The translations under genes and the position numbers were made by a program. The notes below the pieces were generated by a model that was not told the origin of the DNA, searched no databases, and worked only from the letters and a program-made list of their open reading frames with translations. This document shows, piece by piece, positions 47,412 to 60,035 of a stretch of 64,000 nt of DNA. Position 1 is the first letter of the stretch. Every line of letters starts with the position of its first letter. This stretch comes from Apis mellifera (taxonomy: Eukaryota > Arthropoda > Insecta > Hymenoptera > Apidae): positions 13,638,236 through 13,702,235 of the forward strand of contig NC_037642.1 of assembly GCF_003254395.2 (NCBI RefSeq), in the 5' to 3' direction.

Positions 47412-47642
47412 CATTATGAAAATCGTCACATACAACATATGTGACGAATAGTTGTTTCATAATTGCTAATTTCTACACCATACGAAATTGCAAGTAAGTA
47501 AAATACATATTTAATTTTTATTATAATAATATTCCAGAAATATGTTTTTCCTTTTAATTTCGTATCATCTTAAATTTGCAGTTGTTACGAACAGATTTTT
47601 TGCAATAGAAGTTGTTTCAGTCTAATATGTACCAGATTACGA

Positions 47643-50600
47643 TTAAATATCGATCTCTGTTTTAATCGATAAATATTTAGTCCATACATCTTTGTAATAG
47701 GAATTATGTCTTAAACAAATTAATGCTCGATGAAATGTGGATTTATACGAACTAGAAATATTACTCATTCTCATGTAATTTAACCATTCCATCATCTGAA
47801 AGGTATAAATATTATTAAAAGATTTTTAATTCTTATATCATTATTAGATAAAAAAAATTGTTCAATCGCTAAATTATTATTCGGTCGTAATTATACAATA
47901 ATAATATACAAATAAATCGTAAATACCTGTGGAATTGCATGCTTCCAATCCTGTCTTTCAAAAATAATTGTTAGAGCTTGAGGAAATAATTTTATTTTAA
48001 TGTTTTGCGATTTAATTAATAAATCTTCTTTCATTAACATGGAATCTATTCCAGATAAACTAATAATAGATACAAATAAAATATCACAATAGAATTGTAT
48101 TTTATCAAAATGATTTTGCTGTGATTCCATAAAAAATCCTTGAACTTGTGTTATAAGATCGAGAATCCAATTTAAACTGGATCTTTCAAATTGCATATTG
48201 ATCAACACATTTCGTATAACTTTTAGGAAATATGTTTGCACGCTTTAATAAGAATATTAAGATATATATTTTTATTTGCGTTTTTAATATATCGTTAAAA
48301 TTATGATAGACCTTTTAAGATCAGAAATCTTACCTAAATGTAGAAGCAATCGTTTCATCGATGATTTCGTTCAACCATGTTAAAGAAGCTTCGGAGCTAT
48401 GTTTCTTTAAAACCAATTCAGCTCTGATCGCGATTGCATTTTTCAATTTACCTGGTATTGTTTCCCACCATACTTTAGGAGATGTCATTCTTTCTAAATG
48501 TTTCATTGGTAATTCCAATGCTGCTGCGAAATAAGAATAAAACTGATCGCACGTTAAATCTATTTTGTCCAAAAGTTCCTCTAATATCGTAGAAAGTAAC
48601 GTAGAATTAGCATGACATACTTCTGGATTTTTCAACGTTTGAGCATACGAATACATAATAGAGTGGAACAATTCTATCGAATTTTTATTACCGACATCCA
48701 TTTTTTCAATTACATGTTTCAACGTTATATCTAAAAACGGTTTAATGACATTTGGTTGTACAGCTTGACACAAATCTTCGAGATTCGAATATAACACAGA
48801 GTGTTCATTGTTTTCCCAATTAAAATCCATATCGTTTATCGTTTTATACATCGATAGATAATTCTCTATAAAAGATTTAGCAGATAAAGATATGGTTGCA
48901 TGGTGGCATGCGATAGAAAGCGTATATCGTTTTGTTTCGTTTGATAGATCAAGCATGTTCTTTAGAAAATTCCAATTAATATTGGGCAATGGTTTCGGAT
49001 ATTTGTGAGCAAATATTCGTAAACATTCCGTAATAATACGATGATTATTTGAATCAATTTTATTAGATTTCCTCAAATATTCACCAATCGCTCTGATTAC
49101 GCTTTTTTCTGGCAAATACTTGAAGTTTTGCGGCTCTCCTTGGGGCCAAGCGTAAATGCCAGATCGAAAACTATTCACTTCTTCCGTAACAAACGATATT
49201 AAAAGATTTCCAGCTGTTGGTAAAGCAGTTTTATTTATACTTTCAAGCATTTGTATCCAACAAATACCAGGTATATAAGGAAGTATATCCTCTGGTTTTT
49301 TAACCGCGTCGATTGGAGTTTTCGCATATGCTGCCGGTAATACGAGATTGCATCTAAATTCCAGCGGCAGTGTTTTCAAAGATAATTGCTCCAAACGATA
49401 TGAGGTTAGGGCTTTAAGTGCAGAGTTGATTACTTTTACATCGTTAGATGTTGTGTATGTCCACAATTTCGATACGATATTATTGATCAATCGATCGTAT
49501 TCTTCAAGGCCCTGCGAGGGTGTATAAAATGCAGCGTCGGCAAATAATTCACATAAGCTTTCCAAAACAATAGGACGCTTCTCCTTCTCCATTTTCGGAG
49601 CTAGTACTCTCCATGTTGAACAAATGTCTATTACGGACGCCTTGCAAAGTATAGAAATGCATCCAAGTGCTAGCGCACTCGCAGTTCCACCATTCATGTT
49701 CGTCGAACGATTTAATATTTGCGATAACAATGGTACCAAATTTTCCCCGTGTTCGGGATAATTTTCACAAATATACTTCATAGCTCTGGCGCAGGTTGTA
49801 TCTGAATACCAAGAATAATCGTTTTTCATCAATTGTATTATCGCAGCAGAAACGAATCTATAACATCTTGGCTCTCTTTTCAATGTTTTAAGATACAATT
49901 CGATTATAAAATATTTCAATTGTTTGTCACCGTTCAACAACATGTTCAATGTATGATTTATAATTGGGACATTTTCTTTTGTACTTACAAGCTCAGGTAT
50001 GACCATCAGCAAACATTTTGTTTCTGTACTACTTTTACATTTGGTTAATTTGTGCAGTATCAAAGAAAGCACGTGCGAGCCAAAACTATTTGTCTCTCTG
50101 CTGATGTCAACCAGTATATTACAACATAATTCAACTATTAAAGGTTCGTTTGATTGTAAAAGAAGACCAGATATCAATAATTTACATTTGTCTTTTAAAT
50201 GAATAGGTACATGTGATATGTTTCTTAACCAGGATAAAATATCACTCGAATTCAAAATAATTGAACAATGCATCACCAGTTCTGAGTAGAATTGAATATA
50301 TGAATCGGAATGACTAAATACTGTAAAAAGTCTGTTTGAAAATATCGTCTCCACGTTACAGGTTAAATCCGTTTTTATGAATATTTTGTTGGCTAAATCC
50401 TTTGCTAAATCTAATGCCTCGGAACACAGCACGGATGGATATGCCATCCATTTCAACAGAGATGCCTTCAAAGTGCTAAAAAATATATCATCATAAGACA
50501 TTTTCTTTGTTATCATCATACCTGTAATATAATACATTATACAATAAGTGATTTAGAGAAATCGTCCAAAAATATTATAATTCTTTTTCTATTTTTAGAG

Positions 50601-51127
50601 ATACTTACATATTTGCAGAGCATTGTACAAGTAAATGGCCGGACATAAAGTGATTACTTCTGCCATTAATATCAACATAAGATTTCCAATATGGTTATCA
50701 CAATAATCTATAATACTTAATATAACATCGAAATTCGATCTTGGATCAGAATCCTGTTTTAATAATTGTATAATCAAAGATGCGATCATTGGCAGTAAAG
50801 CGGTACAATATTCTTTATTTTTTTCTGATAAAGCTTTCTCAGCAAGTTCTAAAATTCTATAATTTGTATTTACACAAGAATGACTTTCTGTCGTGCACAA
50901 CCAAAGTAATACTTCTGTCTGTACATTTGTATCGTATTTCGATTTAATTAACAATTGCCAGACTTGTTGCATGCAACAATCCATCGAGTCCAACAAAGGA
51001 TTGCATAAAATATATAAAAATACAGGACGTAGCATTTTTATACTATTTTCTTTAACTCTGGAAATTTTATATACATTTATATGCATGTAAACATACGTGC
51101 GCACATTTTATATATAAAAGTATGCAA

Positions 51128-51184
<57 letters not shown>

Positions 51185-51965
51185 AATAATTGTTTGAAAA
51201 GTTATATATATCTATACGTACCTATAATCTTGATGATTCACAATAAATGTTATTTGACTCAATATAGTCTGCCAGCTACGTTTATCTCGAATTAAAATGC
51301 TTATAAACGGATGTTGTGGCGTGTGTAAAGTAAATGGATACATAATTTTATTTTTTGAATCGCGTTTTAAATCCAGTGTCAATAAATGACTTATTGTTGT
51401 AGTAGCAACCATGTAATTTCTATAATATAATTTCGCATATATTTTTTACAATATCAAAAAAAAAAAGATATAAGAAATATCATAGATTGGAAATTAATTT
51501 ATATACTTTATGGAGGAGATGCTCGAGGTAAAGGTAGATAATGCCTCGTTAATATCCCATAATCCATTTTCGACCAAAGCAATCAAAGCTTGACAAGCTG
51601 ATATGCTTAGCGTGACATTTGTACTATCTCGCTTCGATAGTAACAATTTAAATTCAGCTATCTGTTTAATTAACAAATTTTATGGAACGATTAAACTAAT
51701 AGAATTCGAAGATAAAAATGAATGTTGTTATATATATAATTGAACGAATAATACTTGGATTACCTTTGAGATATGATCCGTTTCTCGATCACATTTTTTT
51801 TTCTTTATGGATTCGAAGAGTTTAGACGTTGCCTGTAGAAAAATATATTGGAATAGCGATACGAGATAAAAAAGATATATAATTGTAATTGAAAAGAAAG
51901 AAAGAACTCACGTGTGATATTAAAACAGGATTCGTAGATTCTAATTTATATTCTATTTCGTTCAT
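47643..51965 (-). CDS. FOCAD: Focadhesin homologue (KIAA1797/FOCAD)
   Basis: Large helical-repeat (HEAT/ARM-like) protein; human FOCAD is linked to focal adhesions and to SKI-complex/RNA surveillance stability. Eight exons (51912-51965, 51764-51832, 51507-51661, 51222-51419, 50609-51057, 48334-50521, 47927-48242, 47643-47795) close in phase to 1,193 aa, much shorter than human FOCAD (about 1,801). The diagnostic central block is in the 2.2-kb exon: ICENYPEHGENLVPLLSQIL, SALALGCISILCKASVIDIC, STWRVLAPKMEKEKRPIVLE, SLCELFA and VSKLWTYTTSNDVKV align directly with the human HALCQAEVVCIRSTWNALSP, TRPLILKTLSELF and SFLWTHTQNKDPIV. The C-terminal VWTKYLS matches the human VWTRAYGW end. The ATG chosen starts an 18-codon exon in good phase. 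Confidence 0.88.
51131..51181. repeat. (TA)n microsatellite in a FOCAD intron
   Basis: About 50 bases of TA in the intron before the 51222-51419 exon boundary. Likely length-polymorphic. Confidence 0.9.
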
Positions 51966-54477
51966 CTTGTAAAGTTAATAATACGCTTTAAAAAAATTCT
52001 TTTACGTATTAATTTTACATATTTTCGTTCTTAAAGGAAATGTGCGATAAAATTTATGTTTCATTACGCTAAAAATATTATTGCTACTTCCACAGTGACA
52101 ATACTATTAATAAATATTAGGTATAATAAAAGTTGTTGCGAGCATACGAGCATAGGTTATAAAACATAACCTTGTATCGTTAAAACATATTTTGTAATAT
52201 GTGTTAACATATATTATTCGTAGTTTACAGTCATTTATAATATGAAAATAAGAATAATTTATTTATACTATTTATATACGAACAACATATGTCTTATAGA
52301 AAGAAATTTTAAAAGAGCACGATTACATCTCTCACGGGTTAAGAATGATAAAATGGAAAGAATAAATACATATCGTGTCGTTGCGAACGCATACTTTCAA
52401 TGCCATTTTTCATAGGGGTTCTCAAATAGAATTAGATATATTTTTTTTTTTAAATGTTTGTACAACTATGCGTGAAATTGTAAAAAATATTAATAATAAT
52501 AAGAAATTATTATATTTACAATAATATAATATGAATGGATTATAATAGATTTTTAAGATATATTATTTAAACGAATTCGAAAGAAAAAAAAGAAGGAAAA
52601 AGATAATATTAATTAATCGACAAGAGAGAAATTTGAAAAGGCGTGAAATTGTCAAAGGAGAATATACCGATCGAGGGATACTGTTATAATAGTAAGATTT
52701 CCAATATATTTATTCGTATGGACAAGTTGGAGCATAGTGCACAATATAATTAATATATGTATAGTAGTCTGAGGAAGGGGTCAGATTACATTCTGGAGTT
52801 TGAACACAATATCTTACAATTTAACGACAAGATGCCTGCATTTCTGTATTTGCTTCTGTACGTATTGTTACTCGTATATTTATATATTCAGTATGTGTAT
52901 AATATATAAAGCGTAACGACTCACTATTTTTATCATTCTAAAAAAATGGAGACGAGAATACGGGTCCTTGTTTATTACATTACGTTAATATTTCAGTCCG
53001 TCTTATGTCGTCATTTAATTTATTCGTTTGAGAATTTTTTTGCAATGGATTATGCAACATTGTGGCAAATAGTACTCGCTAGAATAATATCCTTAGGAGA
53101 TTGTCTCCAATTGCTAAATTACATTTGTATCTCGTATATAAGTTGCGAGGAAGTTAACGAGTTCAACATCGATACTATGTCGAACGAATCGATTTTAACG
53201 CGAGAGATCAAAATTCATGTAATAAAACGTAAAAAAAAAAAAAAAAAAAAAAAGGCGCTACTCGAAACGTAAAGAGGGTAAAAATCTGGATTTAAAACTT
53301 GATCGTTCGTTATAATAATCGTGGTAAATTTATTGCCACTGAATAAGATTTTCACCAGTACGATTTGAATGGATAACGCAAGAATAATCGTTATGCGAAA
53401 AATTTGCGATACCCGAATATGTATATATATAATATTTGACGATTGGAGACAGCTCCCTTTTTCCGCATGATTAGCAATTAACAATCTATATTAAATTTTT
53501 GTTTAAAAGCAAATACACTTTACAGCCTATACACAATCCATACAATCCATTGTTTTTCATCCCTTTTGTTCACTTATTTTTTTTTTTTTTTGTTTTGTTT
53601 TTATTCACTTTTTTTTTTTCATTTAATTTCTCTCTCGTTTAATATCTTCTACTCGAATTTAAGTTTTGTGGAGAGCGCAGGGCAGGTCCAGGTACTTAGG
53701 CTATCTGTATATTTTCATAAAAATTCGTCAAGATCTTCGATTTTCTTCTTATCACGATTCGCGTGTCGCTCCTCTGATTTTTTTTCATTTTACGTTTTAT
53801 AAAAATCACAGCACAGCACCAGCATTTTTTTTCTCTCTTTACTTTAAAGCCCGCCCGATTCTCCTTCGAAACACGTCTCATTAAAACTGAGACGATTTTG
53901 CCCGCGCCGTTCCTCCGCCTTCGTTCTCTCCCTTTTCCTCCCTTCCTCTCCCTTCCACTCACTCATTCTTTCTTAGTTCTCTTTCTCTCCCTCTCTTTCT
54001 CTCCCTCCTCCCATCCCTCTCCCCTCCCCCCCGTTCCGCTCGTTTCAGTTAAACAGATAGATATCGCCGTTTTCGTATCCACGTCCGAATTAAAAAAACA
54101 CGCCTTGTTCTCTGTTCTTTTATTTGGCATTTGCAACACTACGTACGGCATACGATAAAACTATTTCTCTTGGATTCTTGGCAACCATGTTTTACCAATC
54201 GTTCGTATTATAATACAACGCTTTTATCTTTTTTTTTCTTTTTTTTTTTTTCCTTTTTACCGACGATACAATAATAAAATAATAGAACCAATAATTATTG
54301 ATGAATAATCGTAATAAAAGGTACAATGATAATCGTCACTGAACTAACTTTAGATAGCCAACAGGATGATACTATGGGCGCGTATGTATCACTGTGGCGC
54401 ATATGTATGTGTATACGTATAATATACCTAATAACTTTCTCCCTTCCTCGTCAATTAGTCTTATCCATCTTGATCAT

Positions 54478-54560
54478 CGCTCTCTCTCTCTCTCTCTCTC
54501 TCTCTTTCGCTCGCTCGCTCTCTCTCGCTCTCTCTCTCGCTCGCTCGCTCGTATCCCTTT
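54478..54560. repeat. (CT)n/(CGCT)n low-complexity tract
   Basis: CT dinucleotides passing into CGCT units; part of a run of pyrimidine-rich tracts in the likely scribbler 3' UTR. Confidence 0.8.
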
Positions 54561-55927
54561 TCACATATACACTCGTATCCGTACCCACACGAATTTACGT
54601 ACGTACACTTGCACGCGTCCTCTTTCTCTCTCTCGCTCGCTTCCGCTCGGTTGTAATCGCGCAACGCTAACTACAATTAATCTTAGTAAACAAATAGCAT
54701 TCTAGTGTACTCAATGTACAATCACTTATCGTCACGTTATCGTTTATTTAGAATTATCGTGATTTTTCGTTTTTTTATTATTTTTTTTCTTTTTTCCCTT
54801 TTTTTTTTTTCCTTTCCTTACGCTTACAACTCCTCTATCCGACATCTCGTGTGTATCTCGTTCGTATTTAACCGACATCGTAACCGACGACGACGTTCAC
54901 GTGTTGATATATCGGCATAGGGAGGGGTATATATATATATATATATATATATATAATCAAATCGTGTCTAAAAAAACGTGTCGTTCGCGAGTCACGTAAT
55001 TTCGCTAGAAAAATGTCGAGTCTGTGATTTAGCAATCTTCTTCTTCTCTTTCTTCTTGTTCTTCTTCTTCTTCTTTTTTATACAATAAAATACAACGATC
55101 TATAATTTCATTGTTATAGACAAAGTTCGCGATTGATTATCCGTATATAATACGCGTTATTACACAACAAGTTACTGAAAATATGCGACGCAAATAGTCG
55201 CGTATAATCACGCGCAGGAATTTTCTTCTCTTTCATTCTCGCTTCCATTCTCGCATCTCTAAATCTCGTCTACTAAATTGTAAGTGCAATAAAAATTGTT
55301 GCATGCCGCAACAACACGAGTCGAGGCATTACATTCTCTCTCTCTCACGAATCGGAGAAAAATCGGGCAAATTAATTAACAGCTTCTCTCTCTCTCTCAA
55401 TCTCTCATCTTTCTCCACGTATTAGGATTATATCAAGTAATTATTTTAAGGCCATCTTCGGCCCAGTCAGTCTAACGCAACGAGATATCATCGCAATGCT
55501 CTTCCCTCGCGTCTCTTTTTCTCTCCCGCTCTCTCTCACTCCTCATACACTCTCTCTCTCGCTCTCTCTCTTCCCCTCGTTTCCTTTCCCCCAATCCCCA
55601 ATTTCGCCGCGCCTTCCAATCGCGAGCCGTTTCTTCCATCTTTAACAGTAATAGCTAATTTGTCGTCGATTCCAAGTTTTTTCTTTTTTTTTTTTTTCAA
55701 ATTTTCTCCTCTCCGTTACACGTTTCTCGCTCGAGTACTTTTCCAGTTGCATCCGAGTTATCGTCATCTTCGGATCGAAAGAGATTTCGTCTCGAATGGA
55801 AGAACGAAGACACGTGACAAGCAAATTTTTATTTCGAATTTTTTTGACCCGAAAAAAAAGAAATTTTTCTCGGTCAATCGCGAATTGTGCGTAAAATATC
55901 CGATGGTGGAACGATTCGATAATTTTC

Positions 55928-55929
<2 letters not shown>

Positions 55930-55958
<29 letters not shown>
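55930..55958. repeat. A29 homopolymer
   Basis: Uninterrupted run of about 29 A. There is no nearby target-site duplication or retrotransposon sequence, so it is read as a simple repeat. Confidence 0.85.
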
Positions 55959-55960
<2 letters not shown>

Positions 55961-56434
55961 AGATCGGAAGGCGTGCACGGCTCTTGTCACGTAGAAAGAA
56001 GACAAGGAGGAGTGTTACGTATTGAACGAGGTCTCGACGAAGATGGTAGATATAATAGCAATGTATAATAACGATGACGATATAGGGATATAGCAAGTCT
56101 GGAGGTTGGTAGTAGTGTAAAGTTTCATCGCTACGCTGTGTTGTCGCTGTTGTCGCTGTTGCTGCTGCTGCTGCTAATGGAAGCGAAACTCGCTGTTGTT
56201 GTTGACGTGGCGGCGAGCCGATACAGATGCGAGTCGCGCGAACGAGCAAGAGGTGGCAGACTGAAGTTGGTATTGGACGAGACGATCCTAAGTTTGCCTG
56301 CCTGTGGCGGCAGAATGCGGATGTCCCGCGGCGGTCGCGGCGGTAACCGGCGGTGGATGATGAGACGTGTGATGAGTTTGTGCAGAGGTGGGTCCGGTTG
56401 TTCCGGCAGCAAGTACGGGACCGGGGGCCGCGGG

Positions 56435-59400
56435 TCACTTGGGCGGGAATGGCGAGATCACCGATGCGGCTACCGCGGCGGCCTGCTGACTCGCTAGCAT
56501 CGCCGCTGCAACACATACACATATATACCGGTGCCGATTAATTGTTTTTTCCATTTCCAAAGAGAGAGAGAAAAAAAAAAAAAGAAAAAGAGAGGAAAAA
56601 AAAAAAGATACGACCGATCGTACGCGTCGATCGGGTGAATATATTTCGAGTCCACTCTCGCCGCCGCGGTTCGCGCGATTCGTTTAGATTCGCGTTCCGC
56701 AATCGTTATAATCCCTTTGACGAAAGCCACGCCCCATTTCTCCCCACCCATCTTCGCATTGCTCGCGCACAGTGCAGTGCTACACTACCGGTGTTCGCGC
56801 TACTCCACTGCCCAAGTATAGCGTGCGAGCGAGCAAACGAATAACGGAATGAGAGTGAGAGTGAGAGTTAAGAAATAGGAGGAAGGGCGAGGGGGATAGA
56901 AGAGACGAAACGAATGTTTTCCTTTCTTTTTTTGCTACACGAATTTCCGCGCGTCCCATCTCGTCTCGTTATCTCTCCACTCTCGATTGTCGCCTCTCGT
57001 TCTCCTTTTCTCGCCTCTTCTTTCTTCTCTCCTCCTCCTCCTCCTTCTTTCTCCTGTTTCTTCTTTTTCCGTCTTCTTCGTTCGTTCATCGACATAACGA
57101 ACGATATAGTATAAAATTCGAGGGAGAGGGGGGGAGACGGGTGAGGGAAGCGAGGAAGAAGCGACTCGTAACGATAGCTTTGCGATTAGTTATTTCGATC
57201 ATCGTGACGGATTATATATAGACGCATCGATACAATCGATATCCCGAACAACGATTATCACAGTTAACTATGCGTTCGTAATTACATATCCTAAGTGTCT
57301 CGTAACGTCAATGATATCCCTTTTCTTTTTTTATCCGTACGTGCCGTTTGACGTACATTTAGAATTTCAAGCACACGTCGCACCGAAACATAAGCACGCC
57401 GTTATCCCTGACCGTGGTATAGTATATATCTTCCCGTGAATTGTACGATGATCAATCTATTTTCCAATTATCTACCCGCACGTAATAAAGTAACCAAGTA
57501 CCAGTGGTATCGATTCGCGAGGCTCGCGTTACACATGTAGTACACGCGTTATATATATATATAACTGTGTGTAGAGAGGAAGGAAACCCGGAACAGACGA
57601 AGATAAACGACTCGAAAACGAATCGATCGGTGACGACCTTTCTTTCTTTCTTTCCTTCCCATCTTTTCGTCTGTTTCTCTCTTCTCGATTTTTCGTCTCG
57701 ACGCACCAATATGGCGCGTTTATTATTATCGGATCGCGATCAGGTTTCGATCGATCAGGTTGTTGTCGTCCGCGCGAAAAATCGTGGGATCGCTCGAAAA
57801 CCCAATCTTCGAACAGTGAGTGAATGAACGAATGGATAGATGGACAGGAAGACACGAGTCGAGACGAGAGGTACGTACGACGCGCGTTCCAGGACGATCG
57901 GTTATCCGACGAAGAAGGGAAAGTGGGTCAGGATAGGGATAACGGTGATGATGATGATCGACGACGACGACGGCGACGATGAAGACGACGACGACGACGA
58001 CGACGACGATGGTGGTAGTGGTGGTGATGGCGGCGGTGGCGGCGAAGACGACGGTGACGGCGGCGACAGTGGACGGTTCGATTCGAACCGGTATTTATTG
58101 TCAGGGTCTGACGAGAGGCTTACCTCCGTACGGGGCGGGATATTGTCCGGTCAATAACGGATAACCTAGGCCAACGTGGGTGTGATGATGCGTGTGCACG
58201 TGTCGTTGGGGCGGGGGTGATCTGTTATCCTTGGTCAAGGTCCCGGTGCCGGCGTCGACGGGCGTCGGTTGCTGCTGTTGCGATTGCTGTCCTCCCGACT
58301 GAACTTGCTGCTTCGCCTGGGATTGTTGACTCTGGGATTGGGGCGGGCCGGGGCCGGCCACGGAACTGGGCGGTCCGCTCGGGGGGCGTGACGGTGTCGG
58401 ACCAGCGGACGATGGGCTGGCCGAGGCCGCGGACGTTTTCGGGGTGGGCGATTTGAGCGCACGCTCCTGAAGCTCGTGTATCTTGTGCGCCGAATAATAC
58501 TGATTGGCATGGTGCTGGAGCAGGTCGAGAGCTTTGCCCGCGGGCGGTCTGCTCAGATCCTCGGGCGCGTGATACCTCGGCAATTGGTGTAGATACGGGT
58601 TACCGGAATAAGGGCCTGGGACCAGCATTGGGCTGAGGCCTCGATACACCGGGTGACCCGGATCGAACGGCAACGCGCCGTAGTGTTGCGGCTGCATGTA
58701 GCCCGGATGGATGTACGCGTACTGCGAGGTGGGGGGCGGCGGTGGTCCCTGCGTTTCCATCGTCGGCTTCACGCCCTCCTGCTTGCTCTTCGCGTCCTCG
58801 TTCTTTCCCAAGTCTTGAAGCTTCTCCTGCTTCGGTTGATGCTTCGGACTCGGGGGCGGCGGCTTCGCCTGTTGGCTCTGCTTGCTCACCTCCTCCTTTC
58901 GCCTCTGGTCACCCGGGTACAGGTAATACCTCCGGTCGTCCTGCAACGGGCCAGGAGGCGGCGGCGGCGGCGCCGACCTCTGACTCTGGCCGCTGTGATA
59001 CACGTGGTACGGGCTCATCTGGCTCTTCATCTCTATACTCTCCTTCAATATCTGATGATTCTCGTGCTGCTTCTCCTTCAGGCTTGCCTGTTGCTGCTGC
59101 TGCGGTTGCTGCGACTGCGGCTCCTGCTTTATCTTCGCCTTCTGCTCGTGCATCTCCTGCTCCTGCTGCTGCTGCTGCTGTTGCTGCTGCTGTTGCTGTT
59201 GCTGCTGCTGCTGCTGCTGCTGTTGCGAGACGGGTTGCGGCGGTTGGTACGGGTAGCCGGGCGGCATGTAACCCCCGTAACCCCCGTAGTAGTGGGGCTG
59301 CTGTTGCGGCTGGGGGACCGACTGGCTCAGCTCCTTCTTCTCCTTCTCGGCGACCACGCTCTGCAGGCTGGCCAGCGTCGGCATCTGCGGTATGTTGAGC

Positions 59401-60003
59401 GGCTTCATCTCCTGCTTCGGCGCGACCAGCTCGCTCGGCTTCTGGTCGATCGGCTTGCTCTCGGCCACGCTCGGGACCAGGTAGGGGGGCTGGCCGTAGT
59501 ACGGGTACATGTTGAAGTGGGAGGGGAGGTGGGCGCTCGCGGCCACCTTCCCGTCCTTGTCCTGCTGGCCCTGCTTCGACTTGTCCGCGGCCTCCGCCTC
59601 GAGCACCGGCGCCGCGTCGTCCGAGATGTCCGAGTAGGCGGGGCTCTGCACGTCGTCCCGCGTCGCGTCCACGATCGGCGCCTCGAGCGGCGACGGGTGC
59701 GGGCTGCCGCCCGGCGACTTCCTCGACTTCTTCTTGTACCCCTGCGCCTTGGACGCGGCGCGCGGATCCTTGCTCTTGTCCTGGTCGGGCATCAGGGCGG
59801 CGGTCGGCTTAACCTTGAACTGCGGCATCTTCGCGTGCAGCGACACGCTCTGATACGGCTGCAAGTGCGCCTGCACGCCTTGGCCTGGGTGGCCTGGCTG
59901 CGAGAGGCCGCCCGCCTGCTGCGATATCTGGTTGGCCAGGCCCTGCAGGGCCGGGTGTTGGCTCGCTATGCTCTGCAGCCCCGTCGCTTGCGCCTGCTGC
60001 TGC

Positions 60004-60035
<32 letters not shown>

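Larger units (their letters stand above)
51966..56434. other. Intergenic region and probable 3' UTR of scribbler
   Basis: 4.5 kb. The first 1.6 kb is AT-rich; from about 53.6 kb it turns T/C-rich and then GC-richer, with (CT)n blocks at 53960-54030, 54478-54560 and 55500-55570, which suits a long 3' UTR of the minus-strand gene. A 108-codon open frame at 52946-53272 ends in a lysine run from a genomic A-tract and looks spurious. Confidence 0.45.

Noticed and set aside
52946..53272. 108-codon open frame with a hydrophobic start
   Set aside because: No family pattern, and it ends in a lysine run from a genomic A-tract in a region without splice or promoter context.
55930..55958. Possible retrotransposon poly(A) tail (A29)
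   Set aside because: No reverse-transcribed sequence and no target-site duplication beside it.
57840..58157. Asp/Gly-rich acidic open frame
   Set aside because: Created by the GAC/GAT/GGC triplet repeat in the last scribbler intron.
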